Shown piece by piece: positions 55,795-63,389 of a stretch of DNA of 64,000 nt (the stretch's first letter is position 1; each line of letters begins with the position of its first letter). The position numbers and the translations under genes were made by a program. Below the pieces are notes generated by a model. It saw nothing but the letters and a program-made list of their open reading frames with translations, was not told the origin of the DNA and did no database searches. Location of the stretch: assembly GCA_002083825.1 (NCBI GenBank), contig DAZV01000049.1, forward strand, positions 81,757-145,756, read 5' to 3'. The stretch comes from Candidatus Sericytochromatia bacterium S15B-MN24 CBMW_12. GTDB taxonomy: Bacteria; Cyanobacteriota; Sericytochromatia; S15B-MN24; UBA4093.

Positions 55795-55810
55795 GTCCAG
55801 AATATTGGAC
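55795..55810. promoter_or_regulatory. GTCC-N8-GGAC dyad, copy 2
   Basis: GTCCAGAATATTGGAC. It lies 28 bases before the candidate -10 box. Confidence 0.45.
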
Positions 55811-55837
55811 GTTTAAATCCAAGGCTCATGGCGAATA

Positions 55838-55843
55838 TATAAT
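55838..55843 (+). promoter_or_regulatory. Candidate -10 box for the AT-rich lipoprotein gene
   Basis: Perfect TATAAT, 57 bases before the ATG. No good -35 at 16-18 bases, so regulation through the upstream dyads is possible. Confidence 0.4.
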
Positions 55844-55900
55844 CTAGCAACAATTGCTTGGTATACGATCAAATCCACTTTTATTTACACGAGGTAGGCT

Positions 55901-58153
55901 ATGCGGAAACGAACACGGTACGGACAATCCCTATTACTGGCTACAGCTATGTCCCTAGTAGGTTGCCAACTACCATCGATTGTGCCAAAGTCAAACCCAG
56001 GAGAACCAAATGGTAACCCTCTCGTAGATAGTAAGGGGGTGAATCAGCCTGGGCATAGTATTCAAACGGCATCCGGCTCAGCCTTCGTGCCAAAACTCTT
56101 TAAGAGCCAAGCCGTTGAAGACGTTGCAACACCTGCCTTTGGCTCACATACGTGGGTTCTACCAACCTCTGATACTCTTGATCTTTACGGAAGAATTGAC
56201 TTTCCTTATTATGCTGGTGGAAACTATGCATATTCCATATACATTAATGATATACCACTCAACTCTGGATTATCTAATAAATCTGGAAGTGGATGGAGTG
56301 TATTAAATACTTCTGTCGATCCACCCGTAGCAAGATGGCAACTCTCGTATACGCCTAGCTTTTTCACTGCATATATCTATGATGGGACAACTCCCTGGGG
56401 CGCTCCACGTATAGTTGGGATCACATACAATGACTTAGACAGTCAGTGGTGCCGTTATATCTGGAATATCTCACATCTTAGCGGAAACGCCGCAACAATG
56501 TCGGTGAGAGTGTTTAACGACCACACCTTGCCACAGAAATATGACCCATCATATGCTCATCCTATTTTCGTGCGCATTAATCCAACGCCACCTAAAATAT
56601 CCCTCAAGCTAGACGTAGACACACCCATCTTCTCCCCCAATGCCGACGGCGCTCTAGACTTTGCCACTGGCTCCATCAAGGCTCAAGGCCCATGGAAGCT
56701 CTCTGTGGTTGAGCATGGCGAAATTACCACTGGCACAGGAAATACTCCCCTGTCCTGGGATGGAACGGTCAACGGTGTGAAACTTCCCGATGGGGAGTAC
56801 ACGCTCAGACTCGAGGACGCCAACAATCCGTCCAGCAAGGCGGAAGTGAAGGTTGTCATTGATACGATTGCACCCGATCTTCAGGATGCCTATATTAGCT
56901 ATGTCAGCGCAAAGCTAACCGATGCTTCTCGGATGGAAGCCGTATATACAATTAACGCAGAAGCAGTTGATAGTTCTGCTGCTGGTTTTAACACAGGAAT
57001 TGATAATACCTCTATTGAAGTAGAGTTTGCAGAGATTTCCACCACTCGCCAAGGGGCATTCGAGATCGTTACAGAAGGCACATACAAGGCTGATTACAAG
57101 TATACTGGCCCAGTTGACAAAAAGTATCCTGAATTGAACTACTCGGTAATACTAAAAGATAAGGCGGGAAATTCTAGTCGAAAGCTGACCAGGTTATACA
57201 GTTCTACGATTAGAACTGAGTTTCGAATCTCAGCGAATGAGCGCCCAAATAACGGACATAACATAAGAGCGCTAACTAGCCTTGCAAACAGTCCCTTTAC
57301 GGTTCCCATTACACCATCAACTGTATTCTATTCGCAATCAGGGCTACTTGGCGAGATCTCAATTTCGGATAAATGGAAAACGAATGATCCTCGCCAATTG
57401 GGTGGAAGTTCGGTCTACAGTATAAACAAACAATCGAACCTAGTTCCGGGGCAGCCTAAGACATACCTTACGCATCCGATTACATTTGTAGCAAACGAGC
57501 CGCAAGCTAAAACTAGAACGATTCATTGGGATGGACAATGGCATAACCCTTTTACTCACCATCCTAGTTCAGGCACTTTTGCAGACGACGGAATTTATAG
57601 ACTGGACTTGTTCGAGCCGCCGGGATGGACTGAGGTTACCAAGAAATCGTTTGATTTTAAGGTCTCTGGTCTGCCATTCATCACGAAGAGCGATTGGACG
57701 AATGAAGCTTCTGCGTCGTTTCTAAATCTAAATCCCAGGAAAATATCAGATCCATACTATCAGATTGCACACTTTCTTGATGGACACATAGTGTCATCCG
57801 TTCAACCAAAAAAAGAATTATTTGGCACATATATTCCCAACCTATTAATCACCAATTTCCCAAGATATAATGAACATACTGACCGTAATAATAGCTATAC
57901 AACAACAAAGAAGATAATACAAAGCGAACCTTACAAGTCCGTATTTGCTGAAGCTTGTAAAATCACAACAGCAATCTGGAAAAATGGAATAGCAATCAAG
58001 CCTCAGGATCCTGCAGGAAGAGATGTTGGATATGTTTACAACATGAATAATATTATTCTTTTTCGCGCTATATCTCACCACAACGGAGCAGTATTCCACA
58101 CCGCATATCCAGACTGGCTGGGAAAATTGAGGTATGAGACAAACATAAAATAA
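55901..58153 (+). CDS. Large lipoprotein with FlgD-like domain; possible toxin-like C-terminus
   Basis: 750 aa. Lipobox LVGC (Cys at about 22). Residues about 240-330 form a FlgD-like Ig domain (SPNADGALDF ... LSWDGTVNGVKLPDGEYTLRLED), common in surface and secreted proteins. The last 110 residues are unlike the rest and end in IILFRAISHHNGAVFHTAYP and a basic tail; the RxxSxxG...HTAYP outline is reminiscent of BECR-fold RNase toxin ends, but I am not certain. Codon use is AT-rich, far from its neighbours, except in the FlgD-like segment, which is GC-rich. GAGG precedes ATG. It is followed by a soluble partner gene. Other options: adhesin or enzyme with an unknown C-terminal domain. Confidence 0.7.
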   Translation: MRKRTRYGQSLLLATAMSLVGCQLPSIVPKSNPGEPNGNPLVDSKGVNQPGHSIQTASGSAFVPKLFKSQAVEDVATPAFGSHTWVLPTSDTLDLYGRIDFPYYAGGNYAYSIYINDIPLNSGLSNKSGSGWSVLNTSVDPPVARWQLSYTPSFFTAYIYDGTTPWGAPRIVGITYNDLDSQWCRYIWNISHLSGNAATMSVRVFNDHTLPQKYDPSYAHPIFVRINPTPPKISLKLDVDTPIFSPNADGALDFATGSIKAQGPWKLSVVEHGEITTGTGNTPLSWDGTVNGVKLPDGEYTLRLEDANNPSSKAEVKVVIDTIAPDLQDAYISYVSAKLTDASRMEAVYTINAEAVDSSAAGFNTGIDNTSIEVEFAEISTTRQGAFEIVTEGTYKADYKYTGPVDKKYPELNYSVILKDKAGNSSRKLTRLYSSTIRTEFRISANERPNNGHNIRALTSLANSPFTVPITPSTVFYSQSGLLGEISISDKWKTNDPRQLGGSSVYSINKQSNLVPGQPKTYLTHPITFVANEPQAKTRTIHWDGQWHNPFTHHPSSGTFADDGIYRLDLFEPPGWTEVTKKSFDFKVSGLPFITKSDWTNEASASFLNLNPRKISDPYYQIAHFLDGHIVSSVQPKKELFGTYIPNLLITNFPRYNEHTDRNNSYTTTKKIIQSEPYKSVFAEACKITTAIWKNGIAIKPQDPAGRDVGYVYNMNNIILFRAISHHNGAVFHTAYPDWLGKLRYETNIK

Positions 58154-58172
58154 CTGCGAAGTCTAACAAGCT

Positions 58173-58204
58173 TTACCAATGGTAGGTGGCACTACCATTG
58201 GTAA
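58173..58204 (+). terminator. Hairpin between the lipoprotein and its downstream gene
   Basis: Perfect 13-bp arms (58173-58185 and 58192-58204) with a 6-base loop. There is no T-run. It could slow or partly stop transcription, or protect the 3' end of the first message, setting different levels of the two products. Confidence 0.6.
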
Positions 58205-58222
58205 TTACTCATGAGGAGAGAC

Positions 58223-59056
58223 ATGATTCCTAGGCTAACTCATTCTTTTCCATTTCAATTGTCAAATGATCGGGCAATTATTCGTGGTTGCGGTGACATA
58301 TGGATAGTACTTAGGCCTGGCGAATCCATTCAAGGTACCCCTCTAGGCACTCTGTACATTCCAGATTCATTAGTCCCAGACGTTATGATGATTAGCGGGA
58401 TTGACAAGAGCAACAACATCTATGTACGAGACTGGAGAGTGCAGAGAATTAATTTAGACACACTATCAACCAACAGATATGAATTTGATTGCGTGGGTTG
58501 CGAAGGTGAAACAGCAGTCAATGCCGCCGGATATTTTCTTGCGATAAGTGATTACCATTGGCAATTTAGCCTATTTAACCCAAGAGGAGATCTTGTTGTT
58601 GATGGATATAAACTACGTGATAACGAGCGAAACTTCCAAAAACCAGATACGGTTGAACCATTTTGGGAGATAGGCGCAAACTCGATCTGCGCTAACGATA
58701 CTGCGTTTGCAGTAACAGGGTGGCCTCTTGAAGATAGGATTGATCTATATACCTTGAGCGGAGAAGTTATCAATATTATCAAGGATTTTAAATATAACGG
58801 AACGCTATATAGTCTAGAAAAACTTGGCCCTAGGAAAATACAGTTCGATTTCAAGAACAGAATATGGGTTACATGCTGGTCATCATTAATAGTTTTTAAA
58901 TTTACCGGAGAATGTATATTTTTTGAGGAAATAAGCAATCTTGAGATTATAGGTCAACCTGCATATGCTAGAATGTGGTTTGCAATAGATAAAAGAGATC
59001 TGTTTTGGACGTTATCCAAAGACTATATTGGCGCGTTTGAAGTAAATATAGAATGA
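58223..59056 (+). CDS. Soluble protein of the AT-rich island, possible partner/immunity protein
   Basis: 277 aa, no signal peptide and no membrane segment. The sequence has repeats of beta-strand blocks that could be propeller blades (GDIWIVLRPG, KSNNIYVRDWRVQRINL, NRIWVTCWSSLIVFKF, YARMWFAIDKRDLFWTL). ATG 58223 with GAGGAG upstream is preferred over ATG 58211. It follows the lipoprotein gene by 69 bases, shares its AT-rich codon use, and is cytoplasmic. This is the position of an immunity protein in toxin-immunity pairs, but the size is larger than usual (100-200 aa) and no homology is claimed. Confidence 0.65.
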   Translation: MIPRLTHSFPFQLSNDRAIIRGCGDIWIVLRPGESIQGTPLGTLYIPDSLVPDVMMISGIDKSNNIYVRDWRVQRINLDTLSTNRYEFDCVGCEGETAVNAAGYFLAISDYHWQFSLFNPRGDLVVDGYKLRDNERNFQKPDTVEPFWEIGANSICANDTAFAVTGWPLEDRIDLYTLSGEVINIIKDFKYNGTLYSLEKLGPRKIQFDFKNRIWVTCWSSLIVFKFTGECIFFEEISNLEIIGQPAYARMWFAIDKRDLFWTLSKDYIGAFEVNIE

Positions 59057-59073
59057 AAATTGGCTGGCTCTCC

Positions 59074-59575
59074 TCAACATGGTGTGGGTAAGTTGAGTCG
59101 ACCGGCAACAAGGTAAATGATCGTCCGATACCGCTCGAATGTCTTGAATCCGTAAGCTCGTTTTGCTGCTGCCTTGATCTTGCAGTTGATGCCCTCGGTC
59201 ACGCCATTCGTCACGCGGCTCTTGATGAATCGGAGGATGCCTTCCCAGTGACGCTTGATCGTCTTGGCGACCTCCTTGATGGGCTTGAGACGGCTATGAG
59301 TGGCCCAGAAGTACCACTTCTTGAGGTAAGCCTCCGCGAAATCCCGCCGCTTGTAGTCCCAGAGGCGCTGAAGGCTCACCTTGATGTGGTAAGCGCGGAT
59401 GGGCCTTGAGGACGACCTGGACCTTGGCTTCCTTGCGTCGCACCTCGTCGACGGCATCGTTGACCAGGGCCATGACGTGAAAGCGGTCGAAGGTGAGCTC
59501 GGCGTCGGGCAGATGCTCGGTGACGCCACGTCCGCTCTTGCGTGTCGTAGACGCCTTGCTCGGCCTGGCCACACG
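59074..59575 (-). pseudogene. ISL3-family transposase remnant (frameshifted, truncated)
   Basis: Two frames hold pieces of one ISL3 transposase. The upstream piece (about 59575-59400) contains PDAELTFDRFHVMALVNDAVDEVRRKEAK, the DDE-region signature. The downstream piece (about 59400-59074) contains LKKWYFWATHSRLKPIKEVA, SRVTNGVTEGINCKIKAAAKRAYGF and YLVAGRLNLP. A frameshift and a likely internal loss separate them, and the N-terminal half is missing. About 165 of some 400 residues remain. GC content is chromosome-like, so it is not part of the AT-rich gene pair. No terminal repeats are recognised. Confidence 0.85.
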
Positions 59576-59703
59576 AGTGACAGGGGAACCGAGAGCCCTT
59601 CGGAAACGTCAGGTGAAGATCGATCCGGCTTTCCGTCGATTGGGATTCTGCGGTTACGGTACAGGAGCATGGAGCAAAAAGAGTAAAGTGACCGGACTTC
59701 CTG

Positions 59704-59731
59704 TCAGTGCCGGATAACTTTCCGGCACTGA
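59704..59731. terminator. Hairpin beyond the 3' end of acr3
   Basis: Perfect 11-bp arms (59704-59714 and 59721-59731) with a 6-base loop, 33 bases beyond the acr3 stop. No T-run on either strand. It may end the acr3-arsR message or mark an element border. Confidence 0.5.
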
Positions 59732-59764
59732 GGGCTCGACTGGAATCTTCTGGAAATCTCTGCG

Positions 59765-60892
59765 TTACGACCCCGAGCGGGGGCCCGTCGCACAGTCGGG
59801 AACGGGGACGAAGCCCTCGGGCTCACCAGGGAAAAAGCGCTGCTTGAGCCAGAGAGAGACGTAGACCAGGGCCACCAGGGCGGGTACCTCGATGAGCGGC
59901 CCGACGACGGCCGCCAGGGCCTCCGAGGAGGCGATGCCGAAGATGCCGATGGCCACGGCGATGGCCAGTTCGAAGTTGTTGCCCGCCGCCGTGAAGGAAA
60001 GCGCGGCGGTCTCCTGATAGTTGAAGCCCAGGGCCTTGCTCACGGCGAAGGCCAGGAAGAACATGATCAGGAAGTAGGCCAAGAGCGGGATCGAGATGCG
60101 CAGGACGTCCATCGGCAGGCTCACGATCTTGCCGCCCTGCATGCTGAACATCAAGACGATGGTGTAGAGCAGTCCGACGAGCGCAGTCGGCCCGAGCTTG
60201 GGCATCAGGACGTCGTCGTACCAGTCGCGCCCCTTGAGCCTGACGCCCACGATGCGCGTGACGGCGCCCAGGGCGAGAGGAATTCCCAGGAAGATGAGCA
60301 CGCTCTGGGCGATGGTCCACATCGAGACGTCGAGGGCGGTGGCCGTCCCCTCCAACCAGACCGGCAGAACGGTCAGGAAGAAATAGCCGAGCACCGCGTA
60401 CATGACGATCTGGAACAGGGAGTTGAGAGCCACCATGATGGCGGCCGCCTCGTTGTCCCCCTTGGCGAGCATGTTCCAGAGCAAGACCATGGCGATGCAG
60501 CGGGCCAGGCCGATCATGATGAGCCCCGTCCGGTACTCCGGAAGATCGGGAAGCATCACCCAGGCCAGCGAGAACATCACCACCGGGCCCAGGATCCAGT
60601 TGAAGAAGAGCGAAGCTCCGAAGAGCTTGCCCTTGGCCTTGAACGTCCCGAGCGTCTCGTAGCGAACCTTGGCGAGCACCGGGTACATCATCCAGAGCAG
60701 ACCGATGGCGATGGGCAGCGAGACGTCCGCCAGCTTCACGGCGTCGAGCGCCGGCCCGATGCCCGGAAAGGACTTCCCCAACAGGACGCCCAGGCCCATG
60801 GCGACGAAGATCCAGATGGGAAGGAAGCGGTCGATGAGCGACAGTTTCCCAACGATGTTCTTGACTTGAACGGCTTCAGTCGCCACGCTCAT
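59765..60892 (-). CDS. acr3: Acr3-type arsenite efflux permease
   Basis: 375 aa, ten helices. Family motifs: RYETLGTFKAKGKLFGASLFFNWILGPVVMFSLAW, GLIMIGLARCIAMVLLWNMLAKGDNEAAAIMVALNS (with the conserved Cys in the RCIAMV segment) and ALSFTAAGNNFELAIAVAIG. It exports As(III) from the cytoplasm, driven by the membrane potential. Its ATG overlaps the arsR stop (ATGA). Confidence 0.96.
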   Translation of the reverse strand: MSVATEAVQVKNIVGKLSLIDRFLPIWIFVAMGLGVLLGKSFPGIGPALDAVKLADVSLPIAIGLLWMMYPVLAKVRYETLGTFKAKGKLFGASLFFNWILGPVVMFSLAWVMLPDLPEYRTGLIMIGLARCIAMVLLWNMLAKGDNEAAAIMVALNSLFQIVMYAVLGYFFLTVLPVWLEGTATALDVSMWTIAQSVLIFLGIPLALGAVTRIVGVRLKGRDWYDDVLMPKLGPTALVGLLYTIVLMFSMQGGKIVSLPMDVLRISIPLLAYFLIMFFLAFAVSKALGFNYQETAALSFTAAGNNFELAIAVAIGIFGIASSEALAAVVGPLIEVPALVALVYVSLWLKQRFFPGEPEGFVPVPDCATGPRSGS

Positions 60893-61185
60893 TCCCCTTC
60901 GAAGACGGCCAGCGACCTCATTGCCAGAGGTGTAGCCTGGTAGTAGTTCCAGCGGCCCTGCTTGCGGGCCGCTACCAATCCTGCCTGATGCAGCACCGAG
61001 AGGTGATGCGAGAGGGTGCCCTGCGCCATCCCGAGCAACTCCATGAGGTCGCAGACGCAGACCTCATGGTCGCTCACGAGATGGAGCACCTTGAGCCGAA
61101 CCTCGTCTCCTAGCGCCTTGAAAAGCTTGGCCTTCCGCCCGAAGTCAGGGAAGTCCACCGGATGAGCCACCTGGCAGCACTTCAT
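60889..61185 (-). CDS. arsR: ArsR-family arsenic-responsive repressor
   Basis: 98 aa. Winged helix: KLFKALGDEVRLKVLHLVSDHEVCVCDLMELLGMAQGTLSHHLSVLHQAGLV. The CVCDL motif is the classical As(III) site; an N-terminal CC (residues 3-4) may add thiolates. It should repress its own operon and the divergent arsM-arsC pair from the dyad in the shared gap. Confidence 0.94.
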   Translation of the reverse strand: MKCCQVAHPVDFPDFGRKAKLFKALGDEVRLKVLHLVSDHEVCVCDLMELLGMAQGTLSHHLSVLHQAGLVAARKQGRWNYYQATPLAMRSLAVFEGE

Positions 61186-61209
61186 GGTTCCGACCTCATG
61201 ATTTCCCCC

Positions 61210-61250
61210 TTGACTTGCCGCAATTCATCCAATATATTCGATTCATCGAA
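61210..61250 (+). promoter_or_regulatory. arsM promoter with ArsR operator dyad
   Basis: -35 TTGACT (61210-61215), 17-base spacer, -10 TATATT (61233-61238). A perfect dyad TTCGAT-TC-ATCGAA (61237-61250) overlaps the -10 and start region, where an ArsR dimer would block transcription. The divergent arsR promoter shares the TATA-rich core. Confidence 0.72.
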
Positions 61251-61312
61251 ACTGATCGATATGAGTATTCTACACCCAAGCTCGCAAGATTCAATAGAGA
61301 GGAGACCCCCCG

Positions 61313-62089
61313 ATGTTGCCATCTTCCAAAGAAGGTATTCGGCAGGCGGTTCAGCAGCACTACGCGGACGTCGCCAAGAACGCTCAAAGCTGCTGCGGTA
61401 CCTGCAGTTCGCCCGCCTCGACGAGCCTCGGCTATACCGTCGAAGAGCTGGCCTCGGTTCCCCAGGGCGCCGACATGGGGCTCGGATGCGGTAGCCCCCA
61501 GCTCTTCTCGGAGCTGAAAGCGGATGAAGTCGTGCTGGACCTCGGGAGCGGGGCCGGTTTCGACTGCTTCCTGGCGGCGAATCAAGTGGGGCCGACCGGT
61601 CGCGTCATCGGCGTGGACATGACCCCCGAGATGCTGGAGCGCGCCGAGCAGAACGCCCACAAGGGGGGATACGGCAACGTCGAGTTCCGGCGGGGCCTGA
61701 TCGAGGACTTGCCGGTCGAGGACGGGCTCGTCGACGTCATCCTGTCGAACTGCGTCGTCAACCTTTCCCCCGCCAAGGAACAAGTATTCCGGGAGGCGTA
61801 TCGGGTACTGAAAGCGGGTGGACGACTCGCCATCTCGGACATCGTGGCGCTCGTCCCGCTTCCCCCGGAGGTTCGCCAGGAACTGTCGCTCTACTCGGCC
61901 TGCATCGCCGGAGCGGCGACAGTCGAGGAGATCGCGGCCATGCTACAGGCGGCGGGTTTCCAGGACGTGGACATCGCCGTCAGGACGAACGAAAGCCGAA
62001 AGATGGTCCAGGACTGGGCTCCCGGCAGCGGTCTCGAGGACTACGTCGCATCGGCGATGATCCAGGCACGGAAGCCGGAGGCCCTGTGA
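61313..62089 (+). CDS. arsM: Arsenite S-adenosylmethionine methyltransferase
   Basis: 258 aa. SAM-binding motif LDLGSGAGFDCFLAA. Conserved As(III)-binding cysteines appear in GLGCGSP, LSNCVVNLSP and SACIAGA, as in known ArsM; an extra CCGTCSS lies near the N-terminus. It methylates arsenite to volatile or less toxic species. GAGAGGAG precedes ATG. It overlaps arsC as GTGA. Confidence 0.95.
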   Translation: MLPSSKEGIRQAVQQHYADVAKNAQSCCGTCSSPASTSLGYTVEELASVPQGADMGLGCGSPQLFSELKADEVVLDLGSGAGFDCFLAANQVGPTGRVIGVDMTPEMLERAEQNAHKGGYGNVEFRRGLIEDLPVEDGLVDVILSNCVVNLSPAKEQVFREAYRVLKAGGRLAISDIVALVPLPPEVRQELSLYSACIAGAATVEEIAAMLQAAGFQDVDIAVRTNESRKMVQDWAPGSGLEDYVASAMIQARKPEAL

Positions 62090-62499
62090 AGACGGTTCTC
62101 TTCGCCTGCGTCCACAACACAGGCCGCAGCCAGATGGCCGAGGCCTTCTTCAACCGGATAGCGGATCCGAGCCAGGCCAAGGCGGTCTCGGGCGGCACGG
62201 AGCCGGCGACCGAGATGAACCCGACCGTGCTGGGGGTGATGAACGAAATCGGCATCGACCTCGTCGGCGAGGCGCATCACCCGAAGATCGCCAACCTGGA
62301 GGAACTCGGCGAGGGCGACCGCGCCATCTCGATGGGCTGCGGCGTGAGCCTGGCATGCCCCGCCAAGCTGGGCAAGGTGGAGGACTGGGGTCTGGAGGAT
62401 CCCAAGGGCCAGCCGATCGAGCGCGTGCGCGAGATCCGAGATGATATCCGGCTCCGGGTCGCCGAACTCGTCCAAGACCTGGGCGTCCAAAAGCCCTAA
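62086..62499 (+). CDS. arsC: Arsenate reductase, low-molecular-weight phosphatase family
   Basis: 137 aa. N-terminal CX5R loop (C8-VHNTG-R14) and the redox cysteines C85 and C91 (MGCGVSLACP), as in Staphylococcus and Bacillus ArsC. EDWGLEDPKGQP is the general-acid loop. It reduces arsenate to arsenite with thioredoxin, supplying the substrate for Acr3 and ArsM. GTG start overlapping the arsM stop. Confidence 0.95.
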   Translation: MKTVLFACVHNTGRSQMAEAFFNRIADPSQAKAVSGGTEPATEMNPTVLGVMNEIGIDLVGEAHHPKIANLEELGEGDRAISMGCGVSLACPAKLGKVEDWGLEDPKGQPIERVREIRDDIRLRVAELVQDLGVQKP

Positions 62500-62518
62500 T
62501 CGAGGGGGATTCCACGGC

Positions 62519-62551
62519 GGGGGGCTGTCTCACGGTTCGAGACAGCCCCCC
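62519..62551. terminator. Hairpin terminator between convergent arsC and the stress-protein gene
   Basis: Perfect 13-bp arms (62519-62531 and 62539-62551) with a 7-base loop, 20 bases past arsC and 5 bases from the convergent gene's stop. It can serve both directions. Confidence 0.8.
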
Positions 62552-62555
62552 GAGG

Positions 62556-63389
62556 TCATATCCTGGCGGTCATGACGGGCCAACGCGAACGATTCAGGAC
62601 GGTCCGCAGGGTCTTGGCGTGGGCATGCTCGAGCTCTCCATGCCAGCCGATGACGATGAGATCGGGGGCGTGCCGCTCGGCCAGGTCCAGAATCGCGTCG
62701 CCTGGACTCCCCTTGCCCAAGGTGAGCGTGACGTCCACGGGCCTTTCGCCGCCACAGTGACACTCGAAGAAGCGGTGGAGAAACTCCCGCTTCCACTCGG
62801 CCCACTCGTACTGCGGCTGATCGATGAACGAGGGAAAGCCCATGGCTCCCGGCTCGCTTGGGGGCAAGGCTCCTCCCACGTAGAGAATCTCGAGCTTGGA
62901 CGAGGTCCGGACGGCCATCTCGATGGCCAGAGGGGCCACCGAAGCGGTGCTCGGTGTGCCGTCCAGGGGCAGCAGGACCACGCCGCCCTCACCCCAGCGC
63001 GCGCGAACGGTCGGGGGAACGAGCAGGACCGGGCATGGCGCATTCAGCAACAGGCTCCGAGCGACGGGCCCCGGATCCAAGAGACCGGGGTTCAGCCCGA
63101 CCAGCAGCACGCTGCTCCTTCGCTCGCGCGCGAAACGGGGGATGACCTCCTCCGGCGCGCCCTCCAGCGGTTCGAGCACGATCCCCGCCAGGTCCTGGGG
63201 CGCCAGCTCCAGATGCTCGAGAACGCCCTCGGTGGACAAGGCGGGAACGGCGGCATGGATCATCGTCACGCTCCGATCCAGCCGAGCGCAGAGGGCCCGC
63301 GCGACGCTCAGCGCCGCCGCCACGTGGCGCGGTTCGTCCAGGGCCAAGAGTACGGGACCCTCGGCTAGGGGGAGGGGGCTACCATCCAT
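62556..63389 (-). CDS. Universal stress protein with two UspA domains
   Basis: 277 aa: two tandem Usp folds, starting PVLLALDEPRHVAAALSVARAL and GVVLLPLDGTPSTASVAPLAIEMAV. The usual ATP motif G-2X-G-9X-G(S/T) is degenerate in both halves (GLNPGLLDPGPVARSLL; GWHGELEHAHAKTLRTVL), so nucleotide binding is doubtful. The second half has a CHCGG metal-like turn. The start at ATG 63389 overlaps the end of the upstream GH65 gene by 25 bases. Confidence 0.88.
   Translation of the reverse strand: MDGSPLPLAEGPVLLALDEPRHVAAALSVARALCARLDRSVTMIHAAVPALSTEGVLEHLELAPQDLAGIVLEPLEGAPEEVIPRFARERRSSVLLVGLNPGLLDPGPVARSLLLNAPCPVLLVPPTVRARWGEGGVVLLPLDGTPSTASVAPLAIEMAVRTSSKLEILYVGGALPPSEPGAMGFPSFIDQPQYEWAEWKREFLHRFFECHCGGERPVDVTLTLGKGSPGDAILDLAERHAPDLIVIGWHGELEHAHAKTLRTVLNRSRWPVMTARI

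Larger units (their letters stand above)
55561..55900. other. Divergent intergenic region with composition change
   Basis: The gap between the ArsR-type gene (minus) and the AT-rich lipoprotein gene (plus). The left part is GC-rich like the chromosome, and the right part from about 55790 is AT-rich, so the edge of the island lies here. No gene is visible. It holds two related dyads and a candidate promoter, listed separately. Confidence 0.6.

Noticed and set aside
59399-59717. Small plus-strand frames across the transposase remnant
   Set aside because: They are antisense to recognisable ISL3 transposase fragments and have no ribosome binding site.
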